From: Gemmataceae bacterium | Lineage (GTDB): Bacteria; Planctomycetota; Planctomycetia; Gemmatales; Gemmataceae | NCBI GenBank assembly: GCA_019748295.1 | Contig: JAIEPT010000063.1 | Coordinates: 47,090 to 111,089 of the forward strand | Length of the DNA stretch: 64,000 bases | Direction: 5' to 3' | In this document: in pieces, positions 51,546 to 60,719 of the stretch | Position numbering within the stretch: the stretch's first letter is position 1 | How the letters are laid out: each line of letters opens with the position of its first letter | Translations under genes and position numbers: made by a program | Notes under the pieces: model-generated | Databases searched by the model: none | What the model was told of the DNA's origin: nothing | Seen by the model: the letters and a program-made list of their open reading frames with translations, nothing else

Positions 51546-51641
51546 GCCAAAGCCCCGGGGTAAGCGTAGCGCACCCTGGGGATCAACACGCCCGCGGACT
51601 GGATCCCCAGGGTGCGCTGCGCTTACCCTGGGACTTGGGGC
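51546..51641. repeat. R1 (REPIN-like) inverted repeat, 5' flank of RAYT-like gene
   Basis: Two full arms, about 51546-51584 and 51602-51641, separated by ~17 bp. It ends 8 bp before the pheA stop codon and begins 13 bp upstream of the RAYT start. Confidence 0.9.
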
Positions 51642-51648
51642 ACTTTTT

Positions 51649-52770
51649 TTATTCGCTGACGGTCGCAAGGGGGAACGAGCCCAGTACCGCCAACTGCTCG
51701 CACTGGCCTTCCAGCACGCCGAGGGCACGCTTCACCTTGGGGTCGTCGATGTGGCCTTCGAAATCGACGAAGAACATGTACTCCTGCGAACCCGTCTTCG
51801 CGGGGAATGATTCGATCCACGTCAGGTTCAGCTTGTTGCTCTTGAAGACGTCGAGCGCTTCGACGAGCGAACCCGGGTTGTGCGGCACACGGAACATCAG
51901 CGCGGTCTTGTCGCTGCCGGTGCGGCTCGTCGCCTGGTGACCGATGACGGCGAAACGCGTTTCGTTGTGGGCGAAGTCTTCGATGTTGTCGAAGAGGATG
52001 CGAAGGCCGTAGGCCACGGCCGCCTGCCGACTGGCGACCGCGGCGGCGCCGGGCTCTTGCTTCGCAAGCTGAGCGGCTACAGCGGTGCTCGAAACGTCCT
52101 TCAAATCCGCGTGCGGCAGGTTCTTGCTGAGCCAGTTACGGCACTGCGATAGCGCCTGCGGCTTGCTGTAGACGCGGCGGATGTGTTCCTGATCGCAGTT
52201 GGCAAGCAGGTTATGGTGGATCTTGAGCCGAACCTCGGCGCTGATCTTCAGTTGCGGCAATCGCATGAACATGTCGAGCGTGTCGCTGACGCCGCCGTCG
52301 GTCGAATTTTCCAACGGTACCACGCCGAAATCGACATGGCCGCGATTCACCTCTTCGAACACCGACGAGATGCTCCCCACCATCATGTACTCGACCTTGT
52401 GGCCGAAGCGTTCGATCGCGGCGAGGTGGCTGTAGCTGTATTGGGGGCCAAGGTAGGCGACCTTGAGGAGCTTCTGGAGCGCCCGGGAGCCGGACATGAT
52501 TTCGCGGTAGATGGCCCGGATCGTGATCTCGTCGAGCGGGCCCTTGCTGGCGTCGAGGACGTTCTTGTAAACTTCCTCTTCTCGTGCAGGCGAAAAGACT
52601 TCAGTGCCGTGGTCCGTCTTGATCCGGCCGATCTCGCCGGCCAGCGAGGCGCGTTCGTTGACGAGCTTGAGGATCTGGAGATCGAGCTTATCGATGTTGG
52701 TCCGAAGGCTTTTGAGCGCTGCCTGTGCCTTGGCCGGGGACAGGGTGTCCGGTTCGGATTTGCGCGCCAT
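51649..52770 (-). CDS. pheA: Bifunctional chorismate mutase/prephenate dehydratase (P-protein)
   Basis: A 373-residue enzyme of phenylalanine synthesis. Residues ~10-100: AroQ chorismate mutase (LRTNIDKLDLQILKLVNERASLAGEIGRIK; IYREIMSGSRALQ). Residues ~105-285: prephenate dehydratase (VAYLGPQYSYSHLAAIERFG, VVPLENSTDGGVSDTLDMF, VSSTAVAAQLA, NETRFAVIG). C-terminal ACT domain for Phe feedback (TALMFRVPHNPGSLVEALDVF, LTWIESFP). ATG 52770 is used; the upstream open codons are not conserved. With aroF it forms an aromatic-amino-acid pair interrupted by the RAYT-like gene and R1. Confidence 0.95.
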   Translation of the reverse strand: MARKSEPDTLSPAKAQAALKSLRTNIDKLDLQILKLVNERASLAGEIGRIKTDHGTEVFSPAREEEVYKNVLDASKGPLDEITIRAIYREIMSGSRALQKLLKVAYLGPQYSYSHLAAIERFGHKVEYMMVGSISSVFEEVNRGHVDFGVVPLENSTDGGVSDTLDMFMRLPQLKISAEVRLKIHHNLLANCDQEHIRRVYSKPQALSQCRNWLSKNLPHADLKDVSSTAVAAQLAKQEPGAAAVASRQAAVAYGLRILFDNIEDFAHNETRFAVIGHQATSRTGSDKTALMFRVPHNPGSLVEALDVFKSNKLNLTWIESFPAKTGSQEYMFFVDFEGHIDDPKVKRALGVLEGQCEQLAVLGSFPLATVSE

Positions 52771-53270
52771 AAGTCGTTGTCTCGTGGTGGGATTGCCCTG
52801 CCGGGAGTTGCCGACAATGTAGTTGGATGAAAAGGGGCCGTCAACCAAGGAGGAGCGACAAACTGCGCTTTTCGCCCGGTTTTTCCTCATTTCGTCGGCT
52901 TAAACCCTCTGCCAGTCTGGTGCAGCGTCGTTGCGACTGCGGTTTGGCGATCTGTCATTTTGACATGCAGCTGCAAGCCGGACATAAACGCCAGATTTAG
53001 TCGCAGATGCTATTTTCAATCCTTTCATATACTTAGGGTGACGCCATTTCATCAGGTTCGCGACGGCATACGTATTGCTAATAACGCTCGACCGCCCCGG
53101 AAGGGTAGCGGGTGAGTGATCCAAAGAATAATTGCACAATCATCGAATGAGACCGCGCCGCTCCGAGAGCGGCGGCTAAACCAGTCCCATAACAACAGCA
53201 CGCAACACGACACGCATATCCATTTGCACGGAACATTGAGAGCAAGAATCAAGGGAAAGGACCAAAATAC
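52771..53270. other. Intergenic region upstream of pheA and dnaK
   Basis: A 500-bp divergent promoter region, moderately AT-rich near 52960-53040. It contains a half copy of R7 (53148-53174). I looked for a CIRCE-type operator (TTAGCACTC inverted repeat) before dnaK and did not find one. No credible gene was found. Confidence 0.5.
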
Positions 53271-55220
53271 ATGGCTGAAGATAAAATCATCGGCATCGAC
53301 CTCGGCACGACAAACTCCGCGGTCGCCGTAATGGAAGGCGGCGAAGTCAAGGTCATCGCGAACCAGGAAGGCCAACGCATCACGCCGTCGATCGTCGCCT
53401 TCACGGACAAGGGCGAACGGCTCGTGGGCGATCCGGCCAAGCGGCAGGCGGTCACCAATTCGCGCCGCACGATCTATTCGATCAAGCGATTCATGGGGCG
53501 TCGCCATCATGAAGTCGAGTCGGAAGAGAAGATCGTTCCTTACAAGGTCGTGGGCAACCCGCAGGACCTTGTGAAAGTCGATATCGACGGCAAGACCTAC
53601 ACGCCGCCCGAAATCTCCGCAATCATTCTTCGCAAGCTGAAGGAAGCGGCCGAGGCGTATCTCGGCCATACCGTCCGCAAGGCGGTCATCACCGTGCCGG
53701 CGTATTTCAATGACGCCCAACGGCAGGCCACCATCGACGCGGCCCAGATCGCCGGCTTCGACACCGAATGGGAGATCGAAGGCAAGGACGGCAAGAAGTC
53801 GAAGCAGCGGATGCGCATCATCAATGAGCCGACCGCCGCCTCGCTCGCCTATGGCCTCGACAAGAAGAAGAACGAGAAGATTGCCGTCTTCGACCTCGGC
53901 GGCGGCACGTTCGACATCTCGATCCTCGACGTCGGCGACGGCGTCTTCGAGGTGAAGGCCACCAACGGCGACACCCACCTCGGCGGCGATGACTTCGACC
54001 AGGTGCTTATCGATTTCGTGGCCGGCGAATTCCAGAAGCAGCACGGCATCGACCTCCGCAAGGATCCGATGGCGTTGCAGCGTCTCAAGGAAGCATGCGA
54101 ACAGGCCAAGAAGGACCTTTCGCAGCAGACTTCGTCCGACATCAATCTGCCGTTCATCACGGCCGATGCGACGGGCGCGAAGCATCTGCAGATGAACATC
54201 ACCCGCGCCAAGTTCGAGCAGATCACGTCGGGTCTCATCGAACGCTGCAAGACCCCCGTGCTGCAAGCCCTGAAAGATGCGGGCTACAAGCCGAGCGACA
54301 TCGACGAAGTCGTGCTCGTCGGCGGCATGACCCGCATGCCGCGCGTGCAGCAACTCGTGAAGGAAATCTTCGGCAAGGAAGGCCACAAGGGCGTGAACCC
54401 GGATGAAGTGGTCGCCGTCGGCGCCGCGATTCAGGGGGCTCAGCTTCTGCTTGGCGCCAAGTCCGAAGTGCTGCTGCTCGACGTAACCCCGCTATCGCTC
54501 GGCATCGAGACGCTGGGCGGCGTGTTCACCAAGCTGATCGAACGCAACACGACGATCCCGAGCCGGAAATCGGAAACGTTTTCGACGGCCGACGACAACC
54601 AAAAAGCGGTGACGGTGCAGGTGTTCCAGGGCGAACGGCCGATGGCGGCGGACAACCGCTTGCTGGGTCGCTTCAACCTCGAAGACCTCGACCCGGCCCC
54701 GCGCGGCCAACCGCAGATTGAAGTCACCTTCGACATCGATGCCAACGGCATTTTGAATGTTTCCGCGAAGGACAAGAAGACGGGCAAGGAAGTGCAGCGT
54801 CGCATCGAAAACTCCAGCGGCCTCTCGAAGGAGGAAGTGGAGAAGATGCGCCGCGACGCCGAATCGCACGCCGGCGACGACAAGAAGAAGAAGGAAATGG
54901 CGGACGCCCGCAACGAAGCGGACGCGACGATTTGGCAAGTCGAATCGATGATGCGAGAAGCGGGGGACAAGATCGGCGAAAGCGACAAGTCGCCGGTGAA
55001 CGCCGCCATCGAGAAGCTGCGGGAAGCGATGAAGGGGGACAACGTGGACGCCGTCCGCACCGCCCTCAGCACCGTGCAAACCGCCGCCCACGCGATGGCC
55101 CAGCACGTCCAACGCGCTGGCGGCGGTCCCGGCGCTGCGCCTGCCGGCGACGGCCAACCGTCGGCGGGTGGGCCGAAGGGCGACGACGTCATCGATGCCG
55201 AGTACGAAGTGAAGAAGTAG
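53271..55220 (+). CDS. dnaK: Molecular chaperone DnaK (Hsp70)
   Basis: A 649-residue Hsp70, full length. Nucleotide-binding domain: [51 protein letters not shown] (as [12 protein letters not shown]) and [15 protein letters not shown]. Linker and substrate domain: [39 protein letters not shown]-terminal lid ends with Gly/Pro/Ala residues and [25 protein letters not shown] precedes ATG 53271. No grpE or dnaJ is adjacent. A strong terminator follows. Confidence 0.97.
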   Translation: MAEDKIIGIDLGTTNSAVAVMEGGEVKVIANQEGQRITPSIVAFTDKGERLVGDPAKRQAVTNSRRTIYSIKRFMGRRHHEVESEEKIVPYKVVGNPQDLVKVDIDGKTYTPPEISAIILRKLKEAAEAYLGHTVRKAVITVPAYFNDAQRQATIDAAQIAGFDTEWEIEGKDGKKSKQRMRIINEPTAASLAYGLDKKKNEKIAVFDLGGGTFDISILDVGDGVFEVKATNGDTHLGGDDFDQVLIDFVAGEFQKQHGIDLRKDPMALQRLKEACEQAKKDLSQQTSSDINLPFITADATGAKHLQMNITRAKFEQITSGLIERCKTPVLQALKDAGYKPSDIDEVVLVGGMTRMPRVQQLVKEIFGKEGHKGVNPDEVVAVGAAIQGAQLLLGAKSEVLLLDVTPLSLGIETLGGVFTKLIERNTTIPSRKSETFSTADDNQKAVTVQVFQGERPMAADNRLLGRFNLEDLDPAPRGQPQIEVTFDIDANGILNVSAKDKKTGKEVQRRIENSSGLSKEEVEKMRRDAESHAGDDKKKKEMADARNEADATIWQVESMMREAGDKIGESDKSPVNAAIEKLREAMKGDNVDAVRTALSTVQTAAHAMAQHVQRAGGGPGAAPAGDGQPSAGGPKGDDVIDAEYEVKK

Positions 55221-55539
55221 TCCGCGAAGGCGGAATGCGAAACGCGGGCGATATTGAACATCGCCCGCGTTTTTTTCGTTTAGCGGGGAGCCGTAGGCGA
55301 CCCGTTTGCCTTCCGTTCCACCGTTCATGCGCTTGCTTCGCCACCGTTTCCCATGGCACGTCTTTTTCCGGGTGCATCTCTGCATCCGCAAGTCGCCGAT
55401 CCAACTCCGCGCGTTGCGAATCGGATAACGGTTCCAATTTCAATTCTTCGTCAACGCTCTGCCATAACTGCTCCGCAAGGTCGAGTCGATCTTCGAGCGG
55501 CAAGCGATCAAGGCCGAGCGAGTGAATTGTGGGCTTCAT
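55189..55539 (-). CDS. Addiction-module component-like antitoxin with run-on C-terminus
   Basis: A 116-codon frame. The first ~78 residues ([49 protein letters not shown]) match the putative addiction-module component family (TIGR02574), normally ~70-80 residues. The remaining ~38 codons are read through half of R6, the dnaK terminator (on the opposite strand) and 32 bp antisense to dnaK; they look accidental. The native stop seems to have been lost when the R6 arm arrived. It follows the HicB-like gene by 9 bp. No toxin gene is recognised beside it. Confidence 0.55.
   Translation of the reverse strand: MKPTIHSLGLDRLPLEDRLDLAEQLWQSVDEELKLEPLSDSQRAELDRRLADAEMHPEKDVPWETVAKQAHERWNGRQTGRLRLPAKRKKRGRCSISPAFRIPPSRTTSSLRTRHR
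55241..55276 (+). terminator. Rho-independent terminator of dnaK
   Basis: AACGCGGGCGAT (55241-55252) pairs with ATCGCCCGCGTT (55260-55271) over a 7-nt loop, followed by a run of T to 55276. It lies 21 bp after the dnaK stop. Confidence 0.92.
55278..55302. repeat. R6 single arm downstream of dnaK
   Basis: 25 bp identical to one arm of the 48917-48993 palindrome; the partner arm is missing. Confidence 0.85.
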
Positions 55540-55548
55540 TTCGTCTCC

Positions 55549-55740
55549 TTATATGCCTGACATTTCCGGAATCGGTTCGCCATGTTCGATCCGATCCGCG
55601 ATGACTCTCAACGACAAAGCTTGCACTTTGCCGATCGCCTCCTCGCGCGTGTCGCCGTAGACCATCACGCCCGGTAGGTCGGGCATGTCCGCGATCCAGC
55701 GACCGTCATCCTCGCGTTCGATATCGATGTTGAAGGGCAT
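55549..55740 (-). CDS. HicB-like antitoxin / small UPF0150-type protein
   Basis: A 63-residue protein with the HicB N-terminal fold: MPFNIDIEREDDGRWIADMP, DLPGVMVYGDTREEAIGKVQ and a C-terminal helix. HicB antitoxins neutralise the HicA mRNA endonuclease. No hicA gene is beside it, and the DNA-binding C-terminal part of larger HicBs is absent. AAAGGAGGCC precedes ATG 55740 at good distance, so I reject the longer open frame upstream. It is likely co-transcribed with the following antitoxin-like gene (9-bp gap). Confidence 0.75.
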   Translation of the reverse strand: MPFNIDIEREDDGRWIADMPDLPGVMVYGDTREEAIGKVQALSLRVIADRIEHGEPIPEMSGI

Positions 55741-55882
55741 CGGTCGGCCTCCTTTTCGGAAATCCGATGAATCATACCGCATCGCGCTGCTTCTCGATCC
55801 ATTGGGCAATGCGATCATCATGCCGTTGCGGCTCCAACGCTCCACAGATAGACGACGAAGCGCTGCTGTTCGGCCGCCATTC

Positions 55883-56974
55883 TCAAGGCGTTCCGAGTGC
55901 GTCGCCGTCGGCTCGCATGACAACGAATGCACTCTCGCGTCTCGCGTAGCGGGCGGCCATGCGGTCGGCGAAACCGTCGGCAGCGAACCGATCGGCCACT
56001 GCCCGCCGAGCGGCATCGCCGATCCGTTTCGCGGCGGCCGGATCATGCATGAGCGCACGAACGCGCCGCGCGGGGTGGATCTTCTCGCCGATGGGCGTCA
56101 GGCAACCCGTTTCCCCGTCCGCAATCAATTCGCGGTGGTGCGGCAAGTCGGATGCGATCACCGGAATGCCCGCCGCCATCATTTCCAACACGGACCGGCA
56201 ACCGAATCCGCCATGGGAAAGCGCGAAGCCGAAATCGGCATCTTCCGCGTAAGTCTCCGGTCGCGGAACTTCGCCCACAAGCTCGACGTTCGGATTGTTC
56301 ATCGCCGTCGCGAAACGCAGCAAATCCTCGCGAACGCTCCCCTCTCCGACGAGGCGGATCCGCATCGCGGGGAACACCTGAACGAGTACGTCGTGCGTCC
56401 ATATCGCGTCGCGAAATCCTTTGTGCGGTTCGAGTCGACCGATGCCGAGAATGGCGGCAGGACGCTCGGTATTGGGTTGATGCTCGGAAAAAGGCTCAAT
56501 GCCGGGGGGCGTCAAACGGATCGAGGTCGCGGCCACGCCGACGCTTCGCAACGCCGATGCTTCCGCTTCGGTTCGGGCCACGACCGTGGCGACCTGCCGC
56601 AGAAGCCAGCGATCGAAGAACGACATGTCGCGCGGACGCGGCGGCAGCGGAGTCGACACGATCGCCCGGCGTAAAGCGGAGAACTGAGATGCCGCAATCG
56701 CACGCAGAGCCGACATTCCCCAGGCATGGATGGCCGTCGGCGCCATGTCGCGGATGAGCGTTCGCAGCCTCCAGAGAAGGGCCGGATCAAGCACCCGTCG
56801 GCTATCGCGCAACTCGACGTTCGCGTCTCCAGCCATCAATGCTTCGCCCGCGGGGCCGAGATCGCCGAGGCAGAAGATTCGCATGGACTCCGCGGGAAGC
56901 CGGCGAGCGAGGATTTCGAGATCGCGGGTCCAGCTTCTCCCATCGAGCGAGGGGACGACATGCAGCACGCTCAT
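55883..56974 (-). CDS. Glycosyltransferase, GT4 family
   Basis: A 363-residue GT-B enzyme. N-terminal MSVLHVVPSLDGRSWTRDLE; mid region AILGIGRLEPHKGFRDAIW (nucleotide-sugar domain start); C-terminal FALSHGGFGCRSVLEMMAAGIPVIASDLPHHRELI with the EX7E-like pattern of GT4. It probably transfers a sugar to an unknown acceptor. The start overlaps the hpt stop by 4 bp (ATGA), so the two are coupled though functionally unrelated. Confidence 0.9.
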   Translation of the reverse strand: MSVLHVVPSLDGRSWTRDLEILARRLPAESMRIFCLGDLGPAGEALMAGDANVELRDSRRVLDPALLWRLRTLIRDMAPTAIHAWGMSALRAIAASQFSALRRAIVSTPLPPRPRDMSFFDRWLLRQVATVVARTEAEASALRSVGVAATSIRLTPPGIEPFSEHQPNTERPAAILGIGRLEPHKGFRDAIWTHDVLVQVFPAMRIRLVGEGSVREDLLRFATAMNNPNVELVGEVPRPETYAEDADFGFALSHGGFGCRSVLEMMAAGIPVIASDLPHHRELIADGETGCLTPIGEKIHPARRVRALMHDPAAAKRIGDAARRAVADRFAADGFADRMAARYARRESAFVVMRADGDALGTP

Positions 56975-57507
56975 GACGCCGCCTTCGCCGCATCGTCGGG
57001 ACCGTCGAGCTTCGCGATGTAAGGAAGATTGCGATACTCGTCGTTGAAATCGAGCCCGTAGCCCACGACGAACGCATCGGGGATTTCGAATCCCACGTAG
57101 TCGGGTTCGATCGCAACCTCTTGCCTTCCGATTTTCCGCAGGAGTACCCCGACTTTCACCGACTTCGGGCCGAGCTGGCTAAACCTCGCCTTGAGGCCGA
57201 CGAGCGTGTGTCCCGTATCGAGGATGTCGTCGAGCAACAACACATGGCGGTCACGGACGTCGGAGAAGATCTCCGGGCCAAGCCGCAATTCGCCGGGCCG
57301 CGTCGCTTCGCCGCGGTAGCTGGAGGCCTGGATAAAGCCGATCCGTAACGGTAAATCGAGCCGGCGGACCAGATCGGCAAGAAACATCAGGCTGCCCGTG
57401 AGGACGCCGACGATCGAAAGCGGATGGTCGCGATAATCGGCGGCCACCACCTTGGCGAGCGCGTCGATGCGTTCCTGAATCTGCACAGCGGAAAGAAGCA
57501 CGTTCAT
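56971..57507 (-). CDS. hpt: Hypoxanthine phosphoribosyltransferase
   Basis: A 178-residue purine-salvage enzyme. The PRPP loop VLLLDDILDTGHTL, IVGVLTGSLMFLADLVRRLD (PPi loop), IQASSYRG and the C-terminal FVVGYGLDFNDEYRNLPYIA are diagnostic. It makes IMP/GMP from hypoxanthine/guanine and PRPP. ATG 57507 gives the usual N-terminus; the frame extends upstream without similarity. Overlaps the glycosyltransferase gene by 4 bp. Confidence 0.95.
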   Translation of the reverse strand: MNVLLSAVQIQERIDALAKVVAADYRDHPLSIVGVLTGSLMFLADLVRRLDLPLRIGFIQASSYRGEATRPGELRLGPEIFSDVRDRHVLLLDDILDTGHTLVGLKARFSQLGPKSVKVGVLLRKIGRQEVAIEPDYVGFEIPDAFVVGYGLDFNDEYRNLPYIAKLDGPDDAAKAAS

Positions 57508-57581
57508 GCGGGGCCCTTCGTCGCATGCGGCAATCGCAAGGGAAGGATAGGGACCAACCGCTTTGCGAGAAAGTAGATGCA

Positions 57582-57640
57582 AGAGAGTGGTGAGTAGAGA
57601 AGACCCAAAACCTTTGTGTCTTCTCTACTCTCCACTCTCT
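57582..57640. terminator. Strong hairpin between protease and hpt genes
   Basis: Left arm 57582-57604 and right arm 57618-57640 are complementary at 22 of 23 positions, with a 13-nt loop. It lies ~70 bp past the protease gene's stop and upstream of hpt on the same strand. No long T-run follows, so it may be a terminator or an RNA stabiliser. Confidence 0.6.
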
Positions 57641-57709
57641 CAACTCTACTCGCTCGCGAAGCGCAGGAGTTCCCTGCAGTCGCCCCTGGGCTTGGGGCGT
57701 CGGATGCAG

Positions 57710-60460
57710 TTACGAAGGGCCGTTGGGCAATTCGCTGACGAAAATTTGGAACGGGCCGAAGTAGTTGCTCGCATTGCCGATCGAGATCAGGTACACCCCC
57801 GATTGCGGCACCGTCGCGATCAGACGTGCATGAGGGAATCCAGCGCCGTCGTCGTCCGTGCCGAGAACGCGGCCGCTCGCATCGACCAGCGCGACAAGCG
57901 GATCGAACGTGCGCCCGTCCGGCAGGGGCAAACCGTGAACGAGGATTTCATAGCGTTTCCCCGCTTGCAGCTTCACTTGCGACGACTTTTGCTTGATGTT
58001 CGGCTGCCCCGGGAAAGGGGCATCGGTGGCGATCACGGCGCCTTTGCTCTGAAATATCAGTTTGCCCTGCGCCTTCGGCGCAGCAGCGGGGTTCTTCGGA
58101 TTGGGTTGAACACCGATGCCTTTCGCCATTTCGATGTTTCGCACATTTCCAGGCTGGCGGTCGAGCGTCATTTCAAGTTCGGCCGAAATGTCGTCGTCCA
58201 CGTCGGACCCGCTCGACATCAGGATCGTCAACTCCACGTGGGACCAGTAGCCCCTGTCGAGATCGAAAATCGCTTTGCCGGTAGTGGGGCCGGCGTCGGA
58301 GATTTTCTTGGTCCGCGAATTCTGCGTCTTTGCGACGCCGTCGAACGTGACGAGAGCTTCGTTCCGCCCTTCTTGGTTGCGTTTGCCCATGTACTTGTAA
58401 TTGAGGTGAAAATCCATGAACAGACGCAGCGATCGGCCGATGTAGATCATGCTGTGCTTGGAGGTCCACGTCTCGTTGGACGAAACCTGCTTGTTCGGCA
58501 GCGGCAGGGTGGCCGACTCGAAGGCATTGGCCGACATGTTGTACAACTCGCGCACGTCTTCCCGATACTCCGAAGGAAGCGAGTTCATGACGTTGGGATC
58601 GCCGCGTTCCTTCATGGAACCGGTGCCGTCCATGTAGAAGTTCGGCCCCCAGCCTTTCAGTATCTTCTGGCCCTCGGAAGAGAGCGAGTGCGTGCGGTCG
58701 CCGACGGTGCCGGTAAGCTTGGTGCTGCCGATGACGAGACGGACGCCGGCTCCGCCCCGCGCTTCGGGAGACACGATTTCGAGCGCCTCCGCCGCGGCAG
58801 TTTCCCGGATGAGGCGGGCCCTCTTCCCGGACCCGACTCGCAGGTTTTCCGACTGGCGAACATTGACCGTGCGTTCCTTCACCTGAGCGAAATCGAGCTT
58901 GAGCTGAGCCGGGGACCGCTCCCATGCCGCGGCAAACGCCTGCGGCGCGGCGGATGCCCAGCGAGCGCCCTTCTCCGTCTCCACGACGGGTTGAACCCAC
59001 AACACTTTTCCAGGCGCACCAGCGCCCGGAGCGAGAATCGCGGTCGCCGTCGCATGGGCTTCGCCGCTGCGTTGCAGGTTGCACGGAATGGACGTACGAG
59101 TCCCATCGCCCGCTGCCGCAAGAGGGGCGACCAACGATGCGGGCCGACCGACGCCGGGTTCGCCGACCCAGGTTTCCAAGCGCACGGATTTCACCCGCTT
59201 GAGCGGATCGGAACACTCCATCGAAACGTCGATCTTGGCGGCGTTGTTCTCGAGGTACGGCTCGCTCACTTTGAAAGCCGACACCCGGCCATCGAACATG
59301 GGAAGGACGGAGTCCGCCGGAATCGCGAAGTGGATGTTGGTTCCCACGATCCCCGCGACGGCGACGCCGACGACGGACCCACGCGCATCGACGACGGGGC
59401 CGCCGGAATTGCCGGGATTCATGCCGCCGTTGACTTGAATCTTTTCCAGATCGCCCGACGGCAGCTTGCGAATGCTGGACACGGATGATTCGCTCACCGT
59501 GATGTTCTTGCCAAGCTTCTCGCCGTAAGGAAAACCGAAGACATAAACCTTCTGCGTTTCGGTCAACGTTCGCGCCGAATTCAGCGGCAACACCGGCGGA
59601 AGCTTGGCGCGGTCCACGTTGATGCGAAGGAGCGCCAGGTCGGTGACGCGGTCCACATCGAGCACTTGGCCAGTCGTCTGCATTTCGTCCGACTCGCCGC
59701 TGTTGAGGACGATGTCGATCTTGGTAGGGCGATTGCTGCGGGCGCTCAGCATGCCGACTACGTGCGCGTTGGTCACGATCAAGCCTTCGGCGCCCGCGAG
59801 GAAACCCGTCCCTTCGCCCACACCGCCGCTCGGCATTTGCACACGAAGGTAAACGGTCGCCTTCTTGACGGCTGCGACCTTCGCGCCGTCGATCTGCGCA
59901 GGCAGCGGCGTCTCCAGGGGTTCCTTCTTGGGCGGCTCCGTGACCGGTGGTATGCTCGGCGTCCCGTTGGGGGGAACGATCGGAACCAGCTCGGGTTTCG
60001 CTCCGTCCGCCTTCGCGATGGCATCCGTGTTGTTCTTCTTCGCGCCATCTCCGCCGCGGAGCAGGAAGAACAGGAGCGCGGCGATGCCGATCACCACAAC
60101 GGCGCCGCCCGCTGCCAGGCCAATGATTTGGCCGGTCTTGCTCTTCTGCGGCTTCTTGCGCGATCCCTTCTTGCCATCCTTCCGCTTCGGCTCGTCGATC
60201 GAATCCTCATCCTCTTCGTCGTCATCGGTCCGACGCTCGGTCGCTGCCCGCGGCTTCTCTCGCTCCGAGTCGGCGACCGCCTTGGTGCGTGCCGGCGGCG
60301 AAGCGGGGCTCGCCTTCGGCGCCCCCGCTCGCACCTCCAGCTTGTCGGCGGCGGCAGCGAATGCCTTTTGGCATTTCGTGCAGCGAAGCGTTTTGCCGTC
60401 CTTGTCCTCCCCAACCTGGAAGGACGCACGACAATGAGGACAGGTGATGCGAATGGCCAT
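57710..60460 (-). CDS. Membrane-anchored trypsin-like serine protease with MJ0042 zinc ribbon
   Basis: A 916-residue protein. An N-terminal zinc ribbon (Cys7, Cys10, Cys27, Cys30) is followed by a charged, disordered stretch, a transmembrane helix (about 113-134), a Pro-rich linker, and a trypsin-like domain: His233 in VTNAHVVG, Asp274 in VTDLALLRI, Ser352 in NPGNSGGPVVD. The C-terminal ~500 residues include a beta-rich region (after ~650) ending in a pre-peptidase-like fold (KLQAGKRYEILVHG; VYLISIGNASNY). Zinc ribbon cytosolic and protease outside is the likely topology, as in DegP-type quality control. ATG 60460 is used rather than the upstream TTG. Confidence 0.88.
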   Translation of the reverse strand: MAIRITCPHCRASFQVGEDKDGKTLRCTKCQKAFAAAADKLEVRAGAPKASPASPPARTKAVADSEREKPRAATERRTDDDEEDEDSIDEPKRKDGKKGSRKKPQKSKTGQIIGLAAGGAVVVIGIAALLFFLLRGGDGAKKNNTDAIAKADGAKPELVPIVPPNGTPSIPPVTEPPKKEPLETPLPAQIDGAKVAAVKKATVYLRVQMPSGGVGEGTGFLAGAEGLIVTNAHVVGMLSARSNRPTKIDIVLNSGESDEMQTTGQVLDVDRVTDLALLRINVDRAKLPPVLPLNSARTLTETQKVYVFGFPYGEKLGKNITVSESSVSSIRKLPSGDLEKIQVNGGMNPGNSGGPVVDARGSVVGVAVAGIVGTNIHFAIPADSVLPMFDGRVSAFKVSEPYLENNAAKIDVSMECSDPLKRVKSVRLETWVGEPGVGRPASLVAPLAAAGDGTRTSIPCNLQRSGEAHATATAILAPGAGAPGKVLWVQPVVETEKGARWASAAPQAFAAAWERSPAQLKLDFAQVKERTVNVRQSENLRVGSGKRARLIRETAAAEALEIVSPEARGGAGVRLVIGSTKLTGTVGDRTHSLSSEGQKILKGWGPNFYMDGTGSMKERGDPNVMNSLPSEYREDVRELYNMSANAFESATLPLPNKQVSSNETWTSKHSMIYIGRSLRLFMDFHLNYKYMGKRNQEGRNEALVTFDGVAKTQNSRTKKISDAGPTTGKAIFDLDRGYWSHVELTILMSSGSDVDDDISAELEMTLDRQPGNVRNIEMAKGIGVQPNPKNPAAAPKAQGKLIFQSKGAVIATDAPFPGQPNIKQKSSQVKLQAGKRYEILVHGLPLPDGRTFDPLVALVDASGRVLGTDDDGAGFPHARLIATVPQSGVYLISIGNASNYFGPFQIFVSELPNGPS

Positions 60461-60719
60461 GAGCGACCTCAAATAACCTACTTCAGCAACTGCGAGAACG
60501 CGGAGAGGCAGACTGGGATGCTATCGCAAGCTCAAGGGACTGAGGAAGCGAAATCCCGAAATGCCGTTACCGGCAACTCGATACCTGGCTCCGAAATTGC
60601 ATGCGGTCTCTTGAGTGCGGGATGCCGGTATGATAAGAAGGTTCTAACCTGCCGCACTCCGCCCTCCCCCCGCCAGGCCTCCTTCCGCTTCGGCCTCCAC
60701 CTGTTCCAGGGTTCATTCC

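Noticed and set aside
52900..53139. A 79-codon frame in the pheA-dnaK intergenic region
   Set aside because: No ribosome-binding site, no family similarity, and located where divergent promoters are expected.
55741..55882. Short frame downstream of the glycosyltransferase considered as a HicA toxin
   Set aside because: Only ~35 codons without a start or HicA motifs. It may be a relic, but nothing supports the assignment.
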